Assembly: GCF_024753245.1 (NCBI RefSeq)
Contig: NZ_JANUGX010000024.1
Span: forward strand, 1 to 64,000
Direction of reading: 5' to 3'
Origin: Massilia norwichensis
Lineage (GTDB): Bacteria > Pseudomonadota > Gammaproteobacteria > Burkholderiales > Burkholderiaceae_D
DNA: 64,000 nucleotides
The notes beneath the pieces were generated by a model. That model was not told the DNA's origin. It did no database searches and was given only the letters and a program-made list of their open reading frames with translations. Position numbers and translations under genes: made by a program. Below are positions 53,464-64,000 of this stretch, in pieces. Every line of letters starts with the position of its first letter. Position 1 is the stretch's first letter.

Positions 53464-56400
53464 TCAGTCTTCCAGCGGTGCGAAGATCGCCTGCAGATCT
53501 TCCTGCGTTAGTGCCATCTTCTGCGATTCGCCTTCGGACAGGATCGACTGCGCCAGCTCCGACTTCTTCTGCTGCAGCAGCTGGATCTTTTCTTCCAGCG
53601 TGCCTTTCGCAATCAGTTTGTAGACGAACACGGGTTTGTCCTGGCCGATGCGCCAGGCGCGGTCGGTGGCCTGGTTCTCGGCGGCCGGGTTCCACCAGGG
53701 GTCGTAGTGGATCACGGTATCGGCCGCGGTCAGGTTCAGGCCGACGCCACCCGCCTTCAGGCTGATCAGGAAGATCGGCACCGCGCCCTGCTGGAAGGCG
53801 GCCACCTGCGCCGAGCGGTCGCGGGTTTCGCCGGTCAGCAGCGCATAGCGAATGCCGCGCGCTTCCAGCTCTTCCTCGATCAGCGCCAGCATGCTGGTGA
53901 ACTGCGAGAACACCAGGATCTTGCGTCCTTCGCCCAGCAGGTCGTCGACCATCTGCATCAGGTCGGTCAACTTGGCCGAAACCGCCGCCGTATTTTTGCG
54001 CGACGGCATGGACTTCACCAGGCGCGGATCGCAGCAGACCTGGCGCAGTTTCAGCAGGGCTTCCAGGATCACGATCTGGCTGCGGGCCACGCCCTTGCGG
54101 TCGATCTCTTCGCGCACCTTCTTGTCCATCGCCAGGCGCACGGTCTCGTAGAGGTCGCGCTGCGGGCCGCTGATCTCGATGCGGCGGATCATTTCCGTCT
54201 TTTCCGGCAGTTCCTTGGCCACGTGGTCCTTGGTGCGGCGCAACAGGAACGGCCGGATGCGGCGATTCAGCAAGGTGCGGCGCACCGGATCGTCCTGGCG
54301 TTCGATCGGATGGCGGAATTGACTATTAAAAGTCTTCTCGTCGCCGAGCAGGCCCGGCAGCAGGAAGTGGAACTGCGACCACAGTTCACCCAGATGGTTT
54401 TCCAGCGGCGTGCCGGACAGGCACAGGCGGTGGCGTGCGTTCAGCGAGCCGGCCGTTTGCGCCGCCTTCGAGCGGGTGTTCTTGATGTAGTGCGATTCGT
54501 CCAGAATCACCAGGTGGTACTGGTGCTCGCGCAGCTTTTCCTCGTCGCGCGGCAGCAGTGCGTAGGTGGTCAGCACGATGTCGGCGCTGTCGATCTGGTC
54601 GAACAGCTCCATGCGCTCCTTGCCCTGCAGCAACAGCACCTTCAGGCTGGGGGCGAAGCGCGCGGCTTCTTCCATCCAGTTCATCATGAGGCTGGTCGGT
54701 GCGATCACCAGCGCCGGGCTGGTGAGCCTGCCCGCTTCCTTTTCGGTCAGGATGTGGGCGATGGTCTGCACGGTCTTGCCGAGACCCATGTCATCGGCCA
54801 GGATGCCGCCCAGGTCGTATTCGCGCAGGAACTGCATCCAGGCCAGACCGTCGAGCTGGTAGTCGCGCAGGGTCGCCTGCAAGCCTTTCGGGGCGTCGAC
54901 CTTCTTCACTTTGCCGAACTGGCTCAGCTTGCGGCCGGTCTCGCGCAGGCGTTCGCCGCCGGTCCAGGTGAACTCGGCGCCACGCGCCAGCTCTTCCAGG
55001 CGCGCTGCATCCAGCGTCGACAGGCGCACCTTGGCCTTGATCTTGTCGTTGAAATACAGCTCGCCCAGCGTCGACAGGATCGGTTTGACGCGGCCCCATG
55101 GCAGCGCCACGCGCACGCCGTCAGGCAGGGTCGCCAGCATCTGGTCGGCTTCCTGGTGCACGGCCAGCACTTCCGGATTGAAATCCAGCGGCGCACTGCG
55201 GATCAGTTGGACCAGCACCGGCAGCAGCGGCACGCGCTTGCTGTTGACCACGATCCCCAGTTCCAGCTCGAACCAGGCGTTACCGGCTTCCGCCGGCTCG
55301 TCGATGTCGGCATACCAGTCCTCGACCGGCACCACGTCGTAGCGGTACTTGGCCGACTTCTGCACATTCCAGCCGAGATCGGCCAGCGATTCGAGGTCGT
55401 TGCCGGCAAAGCGCAGCCATTGCGCCTGGCCGTCCATCAGCAGCGCACCGGACAACGAGCTCAGTGGCGCCGAGGCCGGCTTGCGGAAGCCCATCTTGTT
55501 CAGGATGTCGAGCGCTTTTGCTTCGGCAGCTTCGTCGCGCGCGATGACCTCGGTGACGTCGCCGATCTGGCGCACCACGCGCTGGGCCGGGTCGAAGGAG
55601 ATGCGCTGGCCGTCGTAGTCGAAGGCGAGGACGGCGAAGTCCTGCCAGCGCTGGCCGCTACCCTCGGCCACCGGAATCGCGTCCAGCAGCAGGTGCGGCA
55701 CCGGTTTGACGTCGTCGCGCAGGCGCTGCGTGAGCGGCTGCGGCAGCGGCATCAGCTGCTGCAGGCCATGTGCCAGCAGCAGTTGCGAGACGCGTTTCTT
55801 GTCGTTGCCGCCCAGGGCCGGGGCTTGCGCCACCAATGCCTGCAGGTCGGCCAGCGAGATGTCGATCCCGCCACGGTTCAGCTCGAGAGCACCGCAAGAC
55901 AGGTTGTCGATGTACCACGGCGGATCGGTCGGCAGCATGTAGTCGACCAGGTCGGCGCCGGCGTGGGTGGCCCCCTTGGCCGGCTCCACCGACCAGCCGA
56001 GCTTGGCAACCCGGCCTTCGTCGCGCCAGGCCAGGCTGGCCTTGCGTACCGGCCCCTGCTGCAGCGGATACAGCAGGCCATTGCTCATGTCCGACCACGA
56101 GTTGGCCCACAGCAGCTTGCCCTGCGCGAGCAGCTGCTCGAGCAGGATGGCGCCGACCTTGCCCTTGGGCTCGGTCGCGCTGGTGCTTTGGTTCGATCCG
56201 CTGCGCATGGCGATGAAGAACCGGACCAGGTCTTCGTCCTCGCCTTCCAGGTAAGCGGGCGGCGCCGACAGCAGCGAAAACACTTCGCCGACCGGGCTGG
56301 CCGATGCCACGTCGCCGTTCGGGCGCAGGCGCGCCTTGCACAGGCACACCGCGACGTGACGGCCGCCGCTGGTCGGTGCCATGACATAAACGAATTTGTA

Positions 56401-56574
56401 CTGGACAGCTTTGGGGTCGGCGACTTCCGCGGTCAGCTTTGGCTGGGGATGTGCTGCCGCTTCGACCCTTTGCAGCCAGCTCAACACGGGAGCGGGCAAG
56501 GCCGGAGCGCGGGCAGGCGCTCTGGCAGGTGGTGCCTCGCTGATGTCGTCGCGATGAAGATCAACTGTGTGCAT
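53464..56574 (-). CDS. Second SNF2-family helicase
   Basis: This SF2 ATPase has about 1036 residues. The ATP site ADDMGLGKTVQTIAH is near residue 595, LDESHYIKN follows, and the C-lobe ends YDPWWNPAAENQATDRAWRI. The first ~570 residues are divergent; short cysteine-bearing segments there do not form an obvious SWIM finger. Remodelling of protein-DNA or RNA polymerase complexes is inferred from the family. The start MHTVDLHRDD at 56574 is preferred; the frame runs to 56811 over the divergent promoter region. Confidence 0.88.
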   Translation of the reverse strand: MHTVDLHRDDISEAPPARAPARAPALPAPVLSWLQRVEAAAHPQPKLTAEVADPKAVQYKFVYVMAPTSGGRHVAVCLCKARLRPNGDVASASPVGEVFSLLSAPPAYLEGEDEDLVRFFIAMRSGSNQSTSATEPKGKVGAILLEQLLAQGKLLWANSWSDMSNGLLYPLQQGPVRKASLAWRDEGRVAKLGWSVEPAKGATHAGADLVDYMLPTDPPWYIDNLSCGALELNRGGIDISLADLQALVAQAPALGGNDKKRVSQLLLAHGLQQLMPLPQPLTQRLRDDVKPVPHLLLDAIPVAEGSGQRWQDFAVLAFDYDGQRISFDPAQRVVRQIGDVTEVIARDEAAEAKALDILNKMGFRKPASAPLSSLSGALLMDGQAQWLRFAGNDLESLADLGWNVQKSAKYRYDVVPVEDWYADIDEPAEAGNAWFELELGIVVNSKRVPLLPVLVQLIRSAPLDFNPEVLAVHQEADQMLATLPDGVRVALPWGRVKPILSTLGELYFNDKIKAKVRLSTLDAARLEELARGAEFTWTGGERLRETGRKLSQFGKVKKVDAPKGLQATLRDYQLDGLAWMQFLREYDLGGILADDMGLGKTVQTIAHILTEKEAGRLTSPALVIAPTSLMMNWMEEAARFAPSLKVLLLQGKERMELFDQIDSADIVLTTYALLPRDEEKLREHQYHLVILDESHYIKNTRSKAAQTAGSLNARHRLCLSGTPLENHLGELWSQFHFLLPGLLGDEKTFNSQFRHPIERQDDPVRRTLLNRRIRPFLLRRTKDHVAKELPEKTEMIRRIEISGPQRDLYETVRLAMDKKVREEIDRKGVARSQIVILEALLKLRQVCCDPRLVKSMPSRKNTAAVSAKLTDLMQMVDDLLGEGRKILVFSQFTSMLALIEEELEARGIRYALLTGETRDRSAQVAAFQQGAVPIFLISLKAGGVGLNLTAADTVIHYDPWWNPAAENQATDRAWRIGQDKPVFVYKLIAKGTLEEKIQLLQQKKSELAQSILSEGESQKMALTQEDLQAIFAPLED

Positions 56575-56872
56575 GGGTCTCACGAGTCTGTATGAAAAAA
56601 AACAACAACCGATATTATCGTTGATGCGATCCATTCTGTTTTGTTCGGAATCGCACCTTGCCAAGAAATCTTTACTGCCCGAAAGAGAGCAAAAGGAGTA
56701 AAAGTTACACTTTTCCGCGCGTTTGCACCACCCCCACACGAACGAGCGCGGCCAATAAATGGTGGACAGCGCCGGCATCCGGGCGGTTCCGGCGATTGCG
56801 GCGGCTGTCAAGACTGGCGCATCCGGCCGGTTTGCGTATCATTGCTCGCCTGACTCACGGATTTTGCGCACC
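56575..56872. other. Divergent intergenic region between the SNF2 and tex genes
   Basis: About 300 bases must hold promoters for both genes. No gene is supported. An A/T-rich stretch lies at 56590-56715; no clear operator was found. Confidence 0.45.
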
Positions 56873-59236
<2,364 letters not shown>

Positions 59237-59244
59237 TCCTCGCT

Positions 59245-59691
59245 GTGCCGACCGTCGCATCCGCCGATCCGGACAGCCCCGCCGCACGGGTGCTGCTCGG
59301 CGAACTGGGCGCGGCGCTGGCGGCGATCACCGGCAGCGACGGCACGGCTTCCTTCGACGCCGCCGACGTGCGCGGGCCAGGCGCCTGCTTCCTGGTCGCC
59401 CACGATGCGGATGGGCTGGCAGTGGGCTGCGGCGCACTGCGGCCGCTGGCGCAGCGCGTGGCCGAGCTGAAGCGGATGTATGCGCGACCCGGCAGCGGCG
59501 CCGGGCGTTTTATATTGGAAGCGCTGGAACGCCAGGCTGCAGCCTTCGGCTACGCCGAAGTCTGGCTGGAGACGCGCAGGGTGAATGGCCGGGCGGTGGC
59601 GTTCTATGAAAAGCACGGGTACCGGGTCGTTCCCAACTATGGCAAATATGTTGGCCGCGCCGAAGCTGTCTGCCTGGGCAAGCATCTGTAG
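59245..59691 (+). CDS. GNAT-family N-acetyltransferase
   Basis: This 148-residue GNAT uses acetyl-CoA to acetylate an unknown amine. The acetyl-CoA loop region is RMYARPGSGAGRFI, with the helix and FYEKHGYRVVPNYG at the C-terminus. It starts with GTG 8 bases after the tex stop and may be co-transcribed. Its TAG stop lies at the edge of a REP-A repeat. Confidence 0.85.
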   Translation: MPTVASADPDSPAARVLLGELGAALAAITGSDGTASFDAADVRGPGACFLVAHDADGLAVGCGALRPLAQRVAELKRMYARPGSGAGRFILEALERQAAAFGYAEVWLETRRVNGRAVAFYEKHGYRVVPNYGKYVGRAEAVCLGKHL

Positions 59692-59766
59692 GGTGGGCAC
59701 CCCGTGCCCACGCTTGAGGTTCGCACAATACCAGCGTTCAGCGTGGGCTCGGGGAGCCCACCCTAC
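59688..59766. repeat. Inverted pair of REP-A repeats
   Basis: GTAGGGTGGGCACCCCGTGC (59688 on, ending CCACGC at 59713) faces GCGTGGGCTCGGGGAGCCCA (59741 on, ending CCCTAC at 59766). The two are 27 bases apart and could fold together. The first copy supplies the GNAT stop. Confidence 0.83.
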
Positions 59767-59848
59767 GGCGTAGTGACTGCATACCTGGCTGGCGGATTTC
59801 TTATAAAATGCCGCCATCCACCTAATTTCACCCTGAAGGCAAATCCAA

Positions 59849-60172
59849 ATGAGCGACGTACAAACCTGGATCAAAGAAACCGTGACCAACACGCCCGTCG
59901 TGCTGTTCATGAAGGGCACCGCCCAGTTCCCGCAGTGCGGCTTTTCCGGCCGTGCGATCCAAATCCTGAAGGCTTGCGGCGTCGATAACATCGCCACCGT
60001 GAACGTGCTGGAAGACGCGGAAGTCCGCCAGGGCATCAAGGAATTCTCGAACTGGCCGACCATCCCGCAACTGTATGTGAACGGCGAATTCGTCGGCGGC
60101 TCGGACATCATGACCGAGATGTACGAATCCGGCGAATTGCAAGCCCTGATCAGCAAGCAGCAGAATGGCTGA
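59849..60172 (+). CDS. grxD: Monothiol glutaredoxin (Grx4 type)
   Basis: This 107-residue CGFS glutaredoxin binds and delivers [2Fe-2S] clusters with glutathione. The active site is [10 protein letters not shown] near residues 27-36, with [19 protein letters not shown] further on. It may partner the BolA-like protein at 32234. Its 3' end overlaps ubiX by 8 bases. Confidence 0.96.
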   Translation: MSDVQTWIKETVTNTPVVLFMKGTAQFPQCGFSGRAIQILKACGVDNIATVNVLEDAEVRQGIKEFSNWPTIPQLYVNGEFVGGSDIMTEMYESGELQALISKQQNG

Positions 60173-60752
60173 TCCGAGGCCACGCCGGATCGTCGTCGCC
60201 ATCACCGGCGCGACCGGCGCGGTCTACGGCGTGCGGCTGCTCGAGCGGCTGCGCGCGATTCCCGGCGTCGAGACCCATCTGGTCATTTCCGACGCCGCTA
60301 CCCTGACCCTGCACCAGGAAGTCGGCCTGCAAAGGCGCGACGTGGAAGCGCTCGCCCACGTGGTGCACAAGAATCGCGAGATCGGCGCCCCGATCGCCAG
60401 CGGCTCGTTCCAGTCGGACGGCATGGTGATCGCCCCCTGTTCGATGAAGACCCTGGCGGCGGTGGCGCACGGGCTGTCGGACAACCTGATCGCACGCGCG
60501 GCCGACGTGATCCTGAAGGAGCGCCGGCGCCTGGTGCTGATGGTGCGCGAAACGCCATTCAACCTGGCGCACCTGCGCAATATGACGGCCGTCACCGAGA
60601 TGGGCGGCATCGTGTTCCCGCCGCTGCCGAGCTTTTATAACAAGCCGGGCTCCATCGACGAGATGGTCGACCACACGCTTGCGCGCGTCATCGACCTGCT
60701 GGGCATCGAGAACGATCTCGCGCCCCGCTGGGCGGGCATGAAAGACGCCTGA
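60165..60752 (+). CDS. ubiX: Flavin prenyltransferase UbiX
   Basis: UbiX (195 residues) attaches a dimethylallyl group to FMN to make the prenyl-FMN cofactor of the UbiD decarboxylase in ubiquinone synthesis. [19 protein letters not shown], the [17 protein letters not shown] loop and [13 protein letters not shown] are signatures. The overlap with grxD suggests a shared transcript. UbiD is not in the window. Confidence 0.95.
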   Translation: MADPRPRRIVVAITGATGAVYGVRLLERLRAIPGVETHLVISDAATLTLHQEVGLQRRDVEALAHVVHKNREIGAPIASGSFQSDGMVIAPCSMKTLAAVAHGLSDNLIARAADVILKERRRLVLMVRETPFNLAHLRNMTAVTEMGGIVFPPLPSFYNKPGSIDEMVDHTLARVIDLLGIENDLAPRWAGMKDA

Positions 60753-60753
60753 A

Positions 60754-60927
60754 TCAGCGCCGTTCGCCGTAGCGTTCCTGCTCTTCCTTCCTTGCTTCCC
60801 TTGCGTCTTCGATTTTCCTGCGCTGCTCATTACGCTTGCGCATGATTTCTGCGTGTTGCGCCGCAGTCATCGGCGGCGCGGTCATGAGGTCTTTCAACTG
60901 CGCGGTACTGCTGTAGTTATTAATCAT
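60754..60927 (-). CDS. Possible small charged protein (57 residues)
   Basis: Reading from ATG at 60927 gives MINNYSSTAQLKDLMTAPPM and then a Glu/Arg/Lys-rich helix ending RYGERR. The composition (AEIMRKRNEQRRKIEDAR) suggests a coiled or extended charged helix. It converges with ubiX, whose stop lies 2 bases away. The ribosome site is weak and no family is recognised. Confidence 0.4.
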   Translation of the reverse strand: MINNYSSTAQLKDLMTAPPMTAAQHAEIMRKRNEQRRKIEDAREARKEEQERYGERR

Positions 60928-61041
60928 GAGGGCGCTGCATCCTTATATGACCGATAACGTTGGAGGTGAGACAAGCAGATTATGCGCGAGACTCGACCAT
61001 TTGTGCCGCCCGCTTGAAGATAAATTGCAGTATGGAATAGA

Positions 61042-61079
61042 AACGGCCCGGCCGGGGATTGCTCCCGGGCCGGGCCGTT
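61042..61079 (-). terminator. Rho-independent terminator of the HTH regulator gene
   Basis: AACGGCCCGGCC pairs with GGCCGGGCCGTT over 12 bp around a 14-base loop. On the minus strand TTTCTATT follows. It lies 17 bases after the regulator stop; the + side is TTC TTG, so a bidirectional role is possible. Confidence 0.8.
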
Positions 61080-61095
61080 CTTGTATAGACAGGCC

Positions 61096-61539
61096 TTACT
61101 TCGACTGGTGATTCATGCGCACCAGCATGCGGATGAACTCGCGTGCCAGTTGCTTGTGATGCTCGTCCAGGCGCTGCAGGTCGGCGATCAGCTTGACGTC
61201 GGCCGATTCGAAACGTGCCGAGGCGTCGGCAGCTTCGCCGTTGGCCGGGGTATTCTCGGAACCGCCGAAACGCAGCCAGTCGGCCGGTACGCCCAGCCAT
61301 TGGGCGATCATGCGCAGCTTTTCCTGGGTCGGAATGGCTTCGCCGACCAGCCACTTGCGGGCGGCGTGGACCGTGATCGGGCGGCCTTCGAAACGAATGT
61401 TAAATTCGCGCGCCAGCCTGGTCGGGCTGTCCGGCGAGTAGTGGGCATTCTTTAGCGCTTGCTGCAAACGCTCGCTAAAGCTCTCACGCTCATTGGTGGA
61501 ATTCATCGGTGGTGCTAAAGGTTCATGCAAGGCTGTCAT
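61096..61539 (-). CDS. Cro/CI-type helix-turn-helix regulator
   Basis: This 147-residue DNA-binding protein has an HTH region ITVHAARKWLVGEAIPTQEK and LRMIAQWLGVPADWLRFG at roughly residues 54-92. A helical C-terminal tail is probably for dimerisation. The ATG at 61539 has GGAG 6 bases upstream and beats the in-frame ATG at 61506. A 7-bp inverted repeat just upstream could be its own operator. Targets are unknown. Confidence 0.82.
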   Translation of the reverse strand: MTALHEPLAPPMNSTNERESFSERLQQALKNAHYSPDSPTRLAREFNIRFEGRPITVHAARKWLVGEAIPTQEKLRMIAQWLGVPADWLRFGGSENTPANGEAADASARFESADVKLIADLQRLDEHHKQLAREFIRMLVRMNHQSK

Positions 61540-61552
61540 GGTTTCTCCATGG

Positions 61553-61584
61553 TTCAGACCTTATGTAAAGCACGAAAGTCTGAA
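61553..61584 (-). promoter_or_regulatory. Inverted repeat before the HTH regulator gene, candidate operator
   Basis: TTCAGAC (61553-61559) and GTCTGAA (61578-61584) are perfect inverses 18 bases apart, 14-45 bases before the regulator start, with TTTACA between them. A second pair, TGTGAG/CTCACA, lies at 61596-61619. Confidence 0.45.
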
Positions 61585-61721
61585 AGTAACAAACATGTGA
61601 GTATTGACCGATTCTCACAGTGCTGTCCAGCAATAATTGTGCTTTCCGGTAAGAGAGTAGGCGGGTGTGAAAAATATCCTACAGGAAAAAGAAAACGTTT
61701 GCTCGGGGGAATGCACTCGTG

Positions 61722-61752
61722 TAAACAAAAACAGGCAACCCAAGGGTTGCCT
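61722..61752 (-). terminator. Rho-independent terminator of the MBL hydrolase gene
   Basis: AGGCAACCC-AA-GGGTTGCCT forms a 9-bp perfect hairpin; on the minus strand GTTTTTGTTT follows. It lies 34 bases after the MBL stop. Confidence 0.85.
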
Positions 61753-61785
61753 GCAATACAGAATATGGTGTTGAAGCCGCCGGGA

Positions 61786-62838
61786 TCAGCGCAATCCGAA
61801 GCGGATAATGCCGTCGTCGCCGGTTACACGGTCGAGGATACCGGCGTACCAGAGCGCATGCAGGTGGGCCAGCGCCTCGCCGACGGCAAAACTGAGCTGG
61901 TGGGCGTCGAGCTGGCGACGGAACATCAGCGGGACAATGTCAACTGCGGAGCGCGGTTCGCTGCAGGCGGCGCGCACCTCGTCCAGCCGCGCAGCGTGGT
62001 GTGCGCGCAACTGTTGGATGCGCACATGCAGGCCGCGGAAGGGTTTGCCGTGCGAAGGCAGCACCAGGGTGTCGTCCGGCAGACCGGCGAACTTGTCCAG
62101 CGAAGCGAGATATTGTGTGAGCGGATCGCCTTCCGGCTCGACCGCGAACACGGAGACATTGGTCGAAATCCGCGGCAGCACCATGTCGCCGGAGATCAGG
62201 ATCTTCCCCTCTTCCGCATACAGCGAGACGTGCTCGGGCGAATGGCCGAAGCCCGTGATCACGCGCCATTCACGGCCGCCGATGCGCACGCGCTGGCCAT
62301 CCTGCAGCCGGGTATAGGCAGGCGGCACGGCCGGCACCAGCGAGGGATAGTAATTGCGGCGGCTCTGCATCTGCTCGAGCATGCCCGCGTCGACCAGGCC
62401 ATGCTTCTGGAAATGCGGGATGGCCGACGGCCCGTCGACGCCCGGCAGCGCGGCCGCCATCATGCGCGCAAAGCCGAACTCGGCGGCGCTGGTCCAGAAC
62501 GGCGCCCTGAAACGCTCGCACAGCCAGCCGGACAGGCCGACGTGGTCCGGGTGGCAGTGGGTGGCGAACACGCGCAGCAGCGCTTGCCCACCCATCGCGC
62601 CATCGAACAATTGCTCCCAAGCGGCACGGGTCGCCTCGGTGCTGGCGCCGCAGTCGACCAGCGCCAGTCCTTCCCTACCCTCCAGCCGGTCGTCCAGCAG
62701 CCACAGGTTGATGTGATCGAGGGCGAACGGCAGCGGCATGCGCAGCCAGCGCAAGCCCGGCGCGATGTCGTGCACCGTGCCGAGCGGCGGGATGGTGTCG
62801 CCGAAGGGGTAAGCCAGCTGGGATTCGAGAGGGTTCAT
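61786..62838 (-). CDS. Metallo-beta-lactamase-fold hydrolase
   Basis: This 350-residue MBL protein has the metal motif THCHPDHVG near residues 92-100, further ligands in GFGHSPEHV and GDMV, and a C-terminal winged-helix-like region. Members hydrolyse thioesters or lactones; given its place beside liuR, an acyl-CoA-linked substrate is possible. It is divergent from liuR, and a LiuR-type palindrome lies between them. Confidence 0.87.
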   Translation of the reverse strand: MNPLESQLAYPFGDTIPPLGTVHDIAPGLRWLRMPLPFALDHINLWLLDDRLEGREGLALVDCGASTEATRAAWEQLFDGAMGGQALLRVFATHCHPDHVGLSGWLCERFRAPFWTSAAEFGFARMMAAALPGVDGPSAIPHFQKHGLVDAGMLEQMQSRRNYYPSLVPAVPPAYTRLQDGQRVRIGGREWRVITGFGHSPEHVSLYAEEGKILISGDMVLPRISTNVSVFAVEPEGDPLTQYLASLDKFAGLPDDTLVLPSHGKPFRGLHVRIQQLRAHHAARLDEVRAACSEPRSAVDIVPLMFRRQLDAHQLSFAVGEALAHLHALWYAGILDRVTGDDGIIRFGLR

Positions 62839-62891
62839 GCCGAAAATCTTTCGTGTTGGTCCAGGCGCTGCAAGCTACAATGCAATCAACA

Positions 62892-62909
62892 TTGACGTTG
62901 ACGTAAACG
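62892..62909. promoter_or_regulatory. LiuR-type operator in the MBL-liuR gap
   Basis: TTGACGTTGACGTAAACG contains repeated ACGT blocks and resembles the site at 63545-63565. It lies 41 bases before liuR and 53 bases before the MBL start, so it could control both. Confidence 0.55.
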
Positions 62910-62950
62910 GAAACGTCGGCGCAAACTGCGATTCTATGTGATTTTCGACC

Positions 62951-63388
62951 ATGCAGAAAAATATGGGCCCTACCTACACCATCGCCGAACTGGCGCGCGA
63001 ATTCGACATCACCGCTCGCGCCATCCGTTTCTACGAAGACCAGGGACTGCTGAGCCCGATGCGCGAAGGCCAGGGCGGCCGCAACCGCGTCTACACCCCG
63101 CGCGACCGTACGCGCCTGAAGCTGACCCTGCGCGGCAAGCGCCTGGGCCTGACTTTGTCGGAGATCAAAAGCATCATCGACATGTACGAATCGCCCAAGG
63201 ACACCGTGGCCCAGATCAACCGCTTCCTCGGCGTGCTGTCGCACCAGCGCGATACGCTCGAGCAGCAGCGCGCCGACATCGAGATGTCGCTGGCGGAGAT
63301 CGCGGTGCACGAGGAAGAGTGCCGGCGCCTGCTGGCCGAAGCCGGGGCCGATGGCAATGTCGAGCCGCAGGAGCGCAGCGCGGCGTAA
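62951..63388 (+). CDS. liuR: MerR-family regulator of branched-chain acyl-CoA degradation (LiuR type)
   Basis: This 145-residue MerR protein has an HTH (TIAELAREFDITARAIRFYE) and the MerR arm RVYTPRDRTRLKL. A long dimerisation helix follows, without the cysteines of metal sensors. LiuR represses leucine/isovalerate genes and is released by a catabolic intermediate in the family. The next gene is isovaleryl-CoA dehydrogenase, and palindromic sites flank it. The symbol is inferred from context. Confidence 0.82.
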   Translation: MQKNMGPTYTIAELAREFDITARAIRFYEDQGLLSPMREGQGGRNRVYTPRDRTRLKLTLRGKRLGLTLSEIKSIIDMYESPKDTVAQINRFLGVLSHQRDTLEQQRADIEMSLAEIAVHEEECRRLLAEAGADGNVEPQERSAA

Positions 63389-63410
63389 GTAACCGCTTAC
63401 TTCTACACCC

Positions 63411-63534
63411 GTCGTTCCGGGCATTGCCCGGAACGACTTCCCGCGAAGGCGGGTATCCATAATGAGCCCGTGGGATAGCCAGCGTCCCTGTTCTGCACAC
63501 TCAGCATGGGTTCCCGCTTTCGCGGGAACGACGT
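63411..63534. repeat. REP-B dispersed repeat cluster
   Basis: Three related palindromic pieces follow one another: GTCGTTCCGGGCATTGCCCG at the left, CCCGCGAAGGCGGG in the middle and TTCCCGCTTTCGCGGGAACG at the right. They fill the liuR-dehydrogenase spacer. Confidence 0.78.
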
Positions 63535-63544
63535 GGTTCATCCC

Positions 63545-63579
63545 TTGACGTTTACGTTAACGTCACTCCGCGCTATCAT
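63545..63579 (+). promoter_or_regulatory. LiuR-type operator and promoter of the isovaleryl-CoA dehydrogenase gene
   Basis: TTGACGTTTACGTTAACGTC A at 63545-63565 is a near-palindrome of ACGT blocks. TTTACG (63551-63556) and TATCAT (63574-63579) are 17 bases apart, so a regulator on the site would block the -35 element. Confidence 0.6.
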
Positions 63580-63633
63580 CCCGTTCAGCCATTCCAGCCA
63601 TAACGACACACACGAGACAAACGAGAGGACGAC

Positions 63634-64000
63634 ATGCTGCATCTCCCAGGCTTGACCTTTGACCACGGCGAAGACATCGCCGCGCTGCGCGAAGCAGTGC
63701 AACAGTTCGCGGCCAGCGAGATCGCGCCGCGCGCGGCCGAGATCGACCGTACCGACCAGTTCCCGATGGACCTGTGGAAGAAGATGGGCGAACTGGGCCT
63801 GCTGGGCATCACCGTCGGCGAGGAATACGGCGGCGCCAACATGGGCTACCTGGCCCACATCGTCGCCATGGAAGAGATCTCGCGCGCCTCGGCCTCGGTC
63901 GGCCTGTCGTATGGCGCCCACTCGAACCTGTGCGTCAACCAGATCAAGCGCAACGGCAACGAAGAACAGAAGCGCAAATACCTGCCCAAGCTGATCTCGG
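63634..64000 (+). CDS. Isovaleryl-CoA dehydrogenase, 5' part (cut by the window end)
   Basis: The first ~122 residues of an acyl-CoA dehydrogenase are present ([20 protein letters not shown] ...). [18 protein letters not shown] and [13 protein letters not shown] match isovaleryl-CoA dehydrogenase (LiuA/Ivd), which oxidises isovaleryl-CoA in leucine breakdown using FAD. GAGAGGA precedes the ATG. The catalytic glutamate lies beyond base 64000. The rest of the liu cluster probably follows. Confidence 0.88.
   Translation, partial: MLHLPGLTFDHGEDIAALREAVQQFAASEIAPRAAEIDRTDQFPMDLWKKMGELGLLGITVGEEYGGANMGYLAHIVAMEEISRASASVGLSYGAHSNLCVNQIKRNGNEEQKRKYLPKLIS

Noticed and set aside
56641-56853. 70-codon frame in the SNF2-tex spacer
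   Set aside because: Overlaps the region needed for both promoters; no conserved features.

Overview
The window is high-GC chromosomal DNA from a betaproteobacterium, most likely Oxalobacteraceae close to Massilia/Telluria. This rests on family knowledge and synteny, not on a search. The main support is one long minus-strand block running mlaFEDACB - ABC transporter - bolA - murA - hisGD(MTase)CBHAFIE - HIT - tatABC, a gene order typical of Burkholderiales. A PEP-CTERM protein, serralysin-like proteases with DUF4214, GltBD and a LiuR/isovaleryl-CoA dehydrogenase locus fit the same group. No rRNA, tRNA or CRISPR array was seen.

Layout: 1-9.6 kb holds an RTX/M10 metalloprotease, Rep helicase, a DUF1857 protein, a dihydrolipoyl-dehydrogenase-like flavoprotein, a periplasmic protein of unknown role and PriA. 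Between priA and hemE lie about 540 non-coding bases with six 9-mers matching the DnaA-box consensus. hemE follows. On the plus strand come an S9 peptidase translationally coupled to a 1386-residue SNF2 helicase, a secreted DUF885 protein with a Lys/Ala-rich linker, a CsgG-type lipoprotein and two very small membrane or surface proteins, one a 56-residue PEP-CTERM protein.

21.2-38.3 kb is the mla/murA/his/tat supercluster, covering phospholipid transport, peptidoglycan precursor synthesis, histidine synthesis and twin-arginine export. An orphan beta-class DNA methyltransferase is coupled by ATGA overlaps between hisD and hisC. Its C-terminus is encoded by a dispersed repeat. 38.6-46.4 kb has a small hydrolase, a lower-GC orphan gene and the glutamate synthase operon gltBD with a recognisable promoter and terminator.

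46.4-64 kb is more mixed: a secreted hydrolase, a LytS/LytTR pair, a REP-associated transposase whose HUH motif has lost its second histidine, a Tat-type hydrolase-fold protein lacking the usual nucleophile, an OmpR-type two-component pair, a second SNF2 helicase, tex, GNAT, grxD, ubiX, an HTH regulator with a likely operator, an MBL hydrolase, and liuR with the first part of the isovaleryl-CoA dehydrogenase gene. Palindromes matching a LiuR-type site lie before liuR and before the dehydrogenase gene. Two families of short inverted repeats are scattered through gaps, including inside the his and glt operons.
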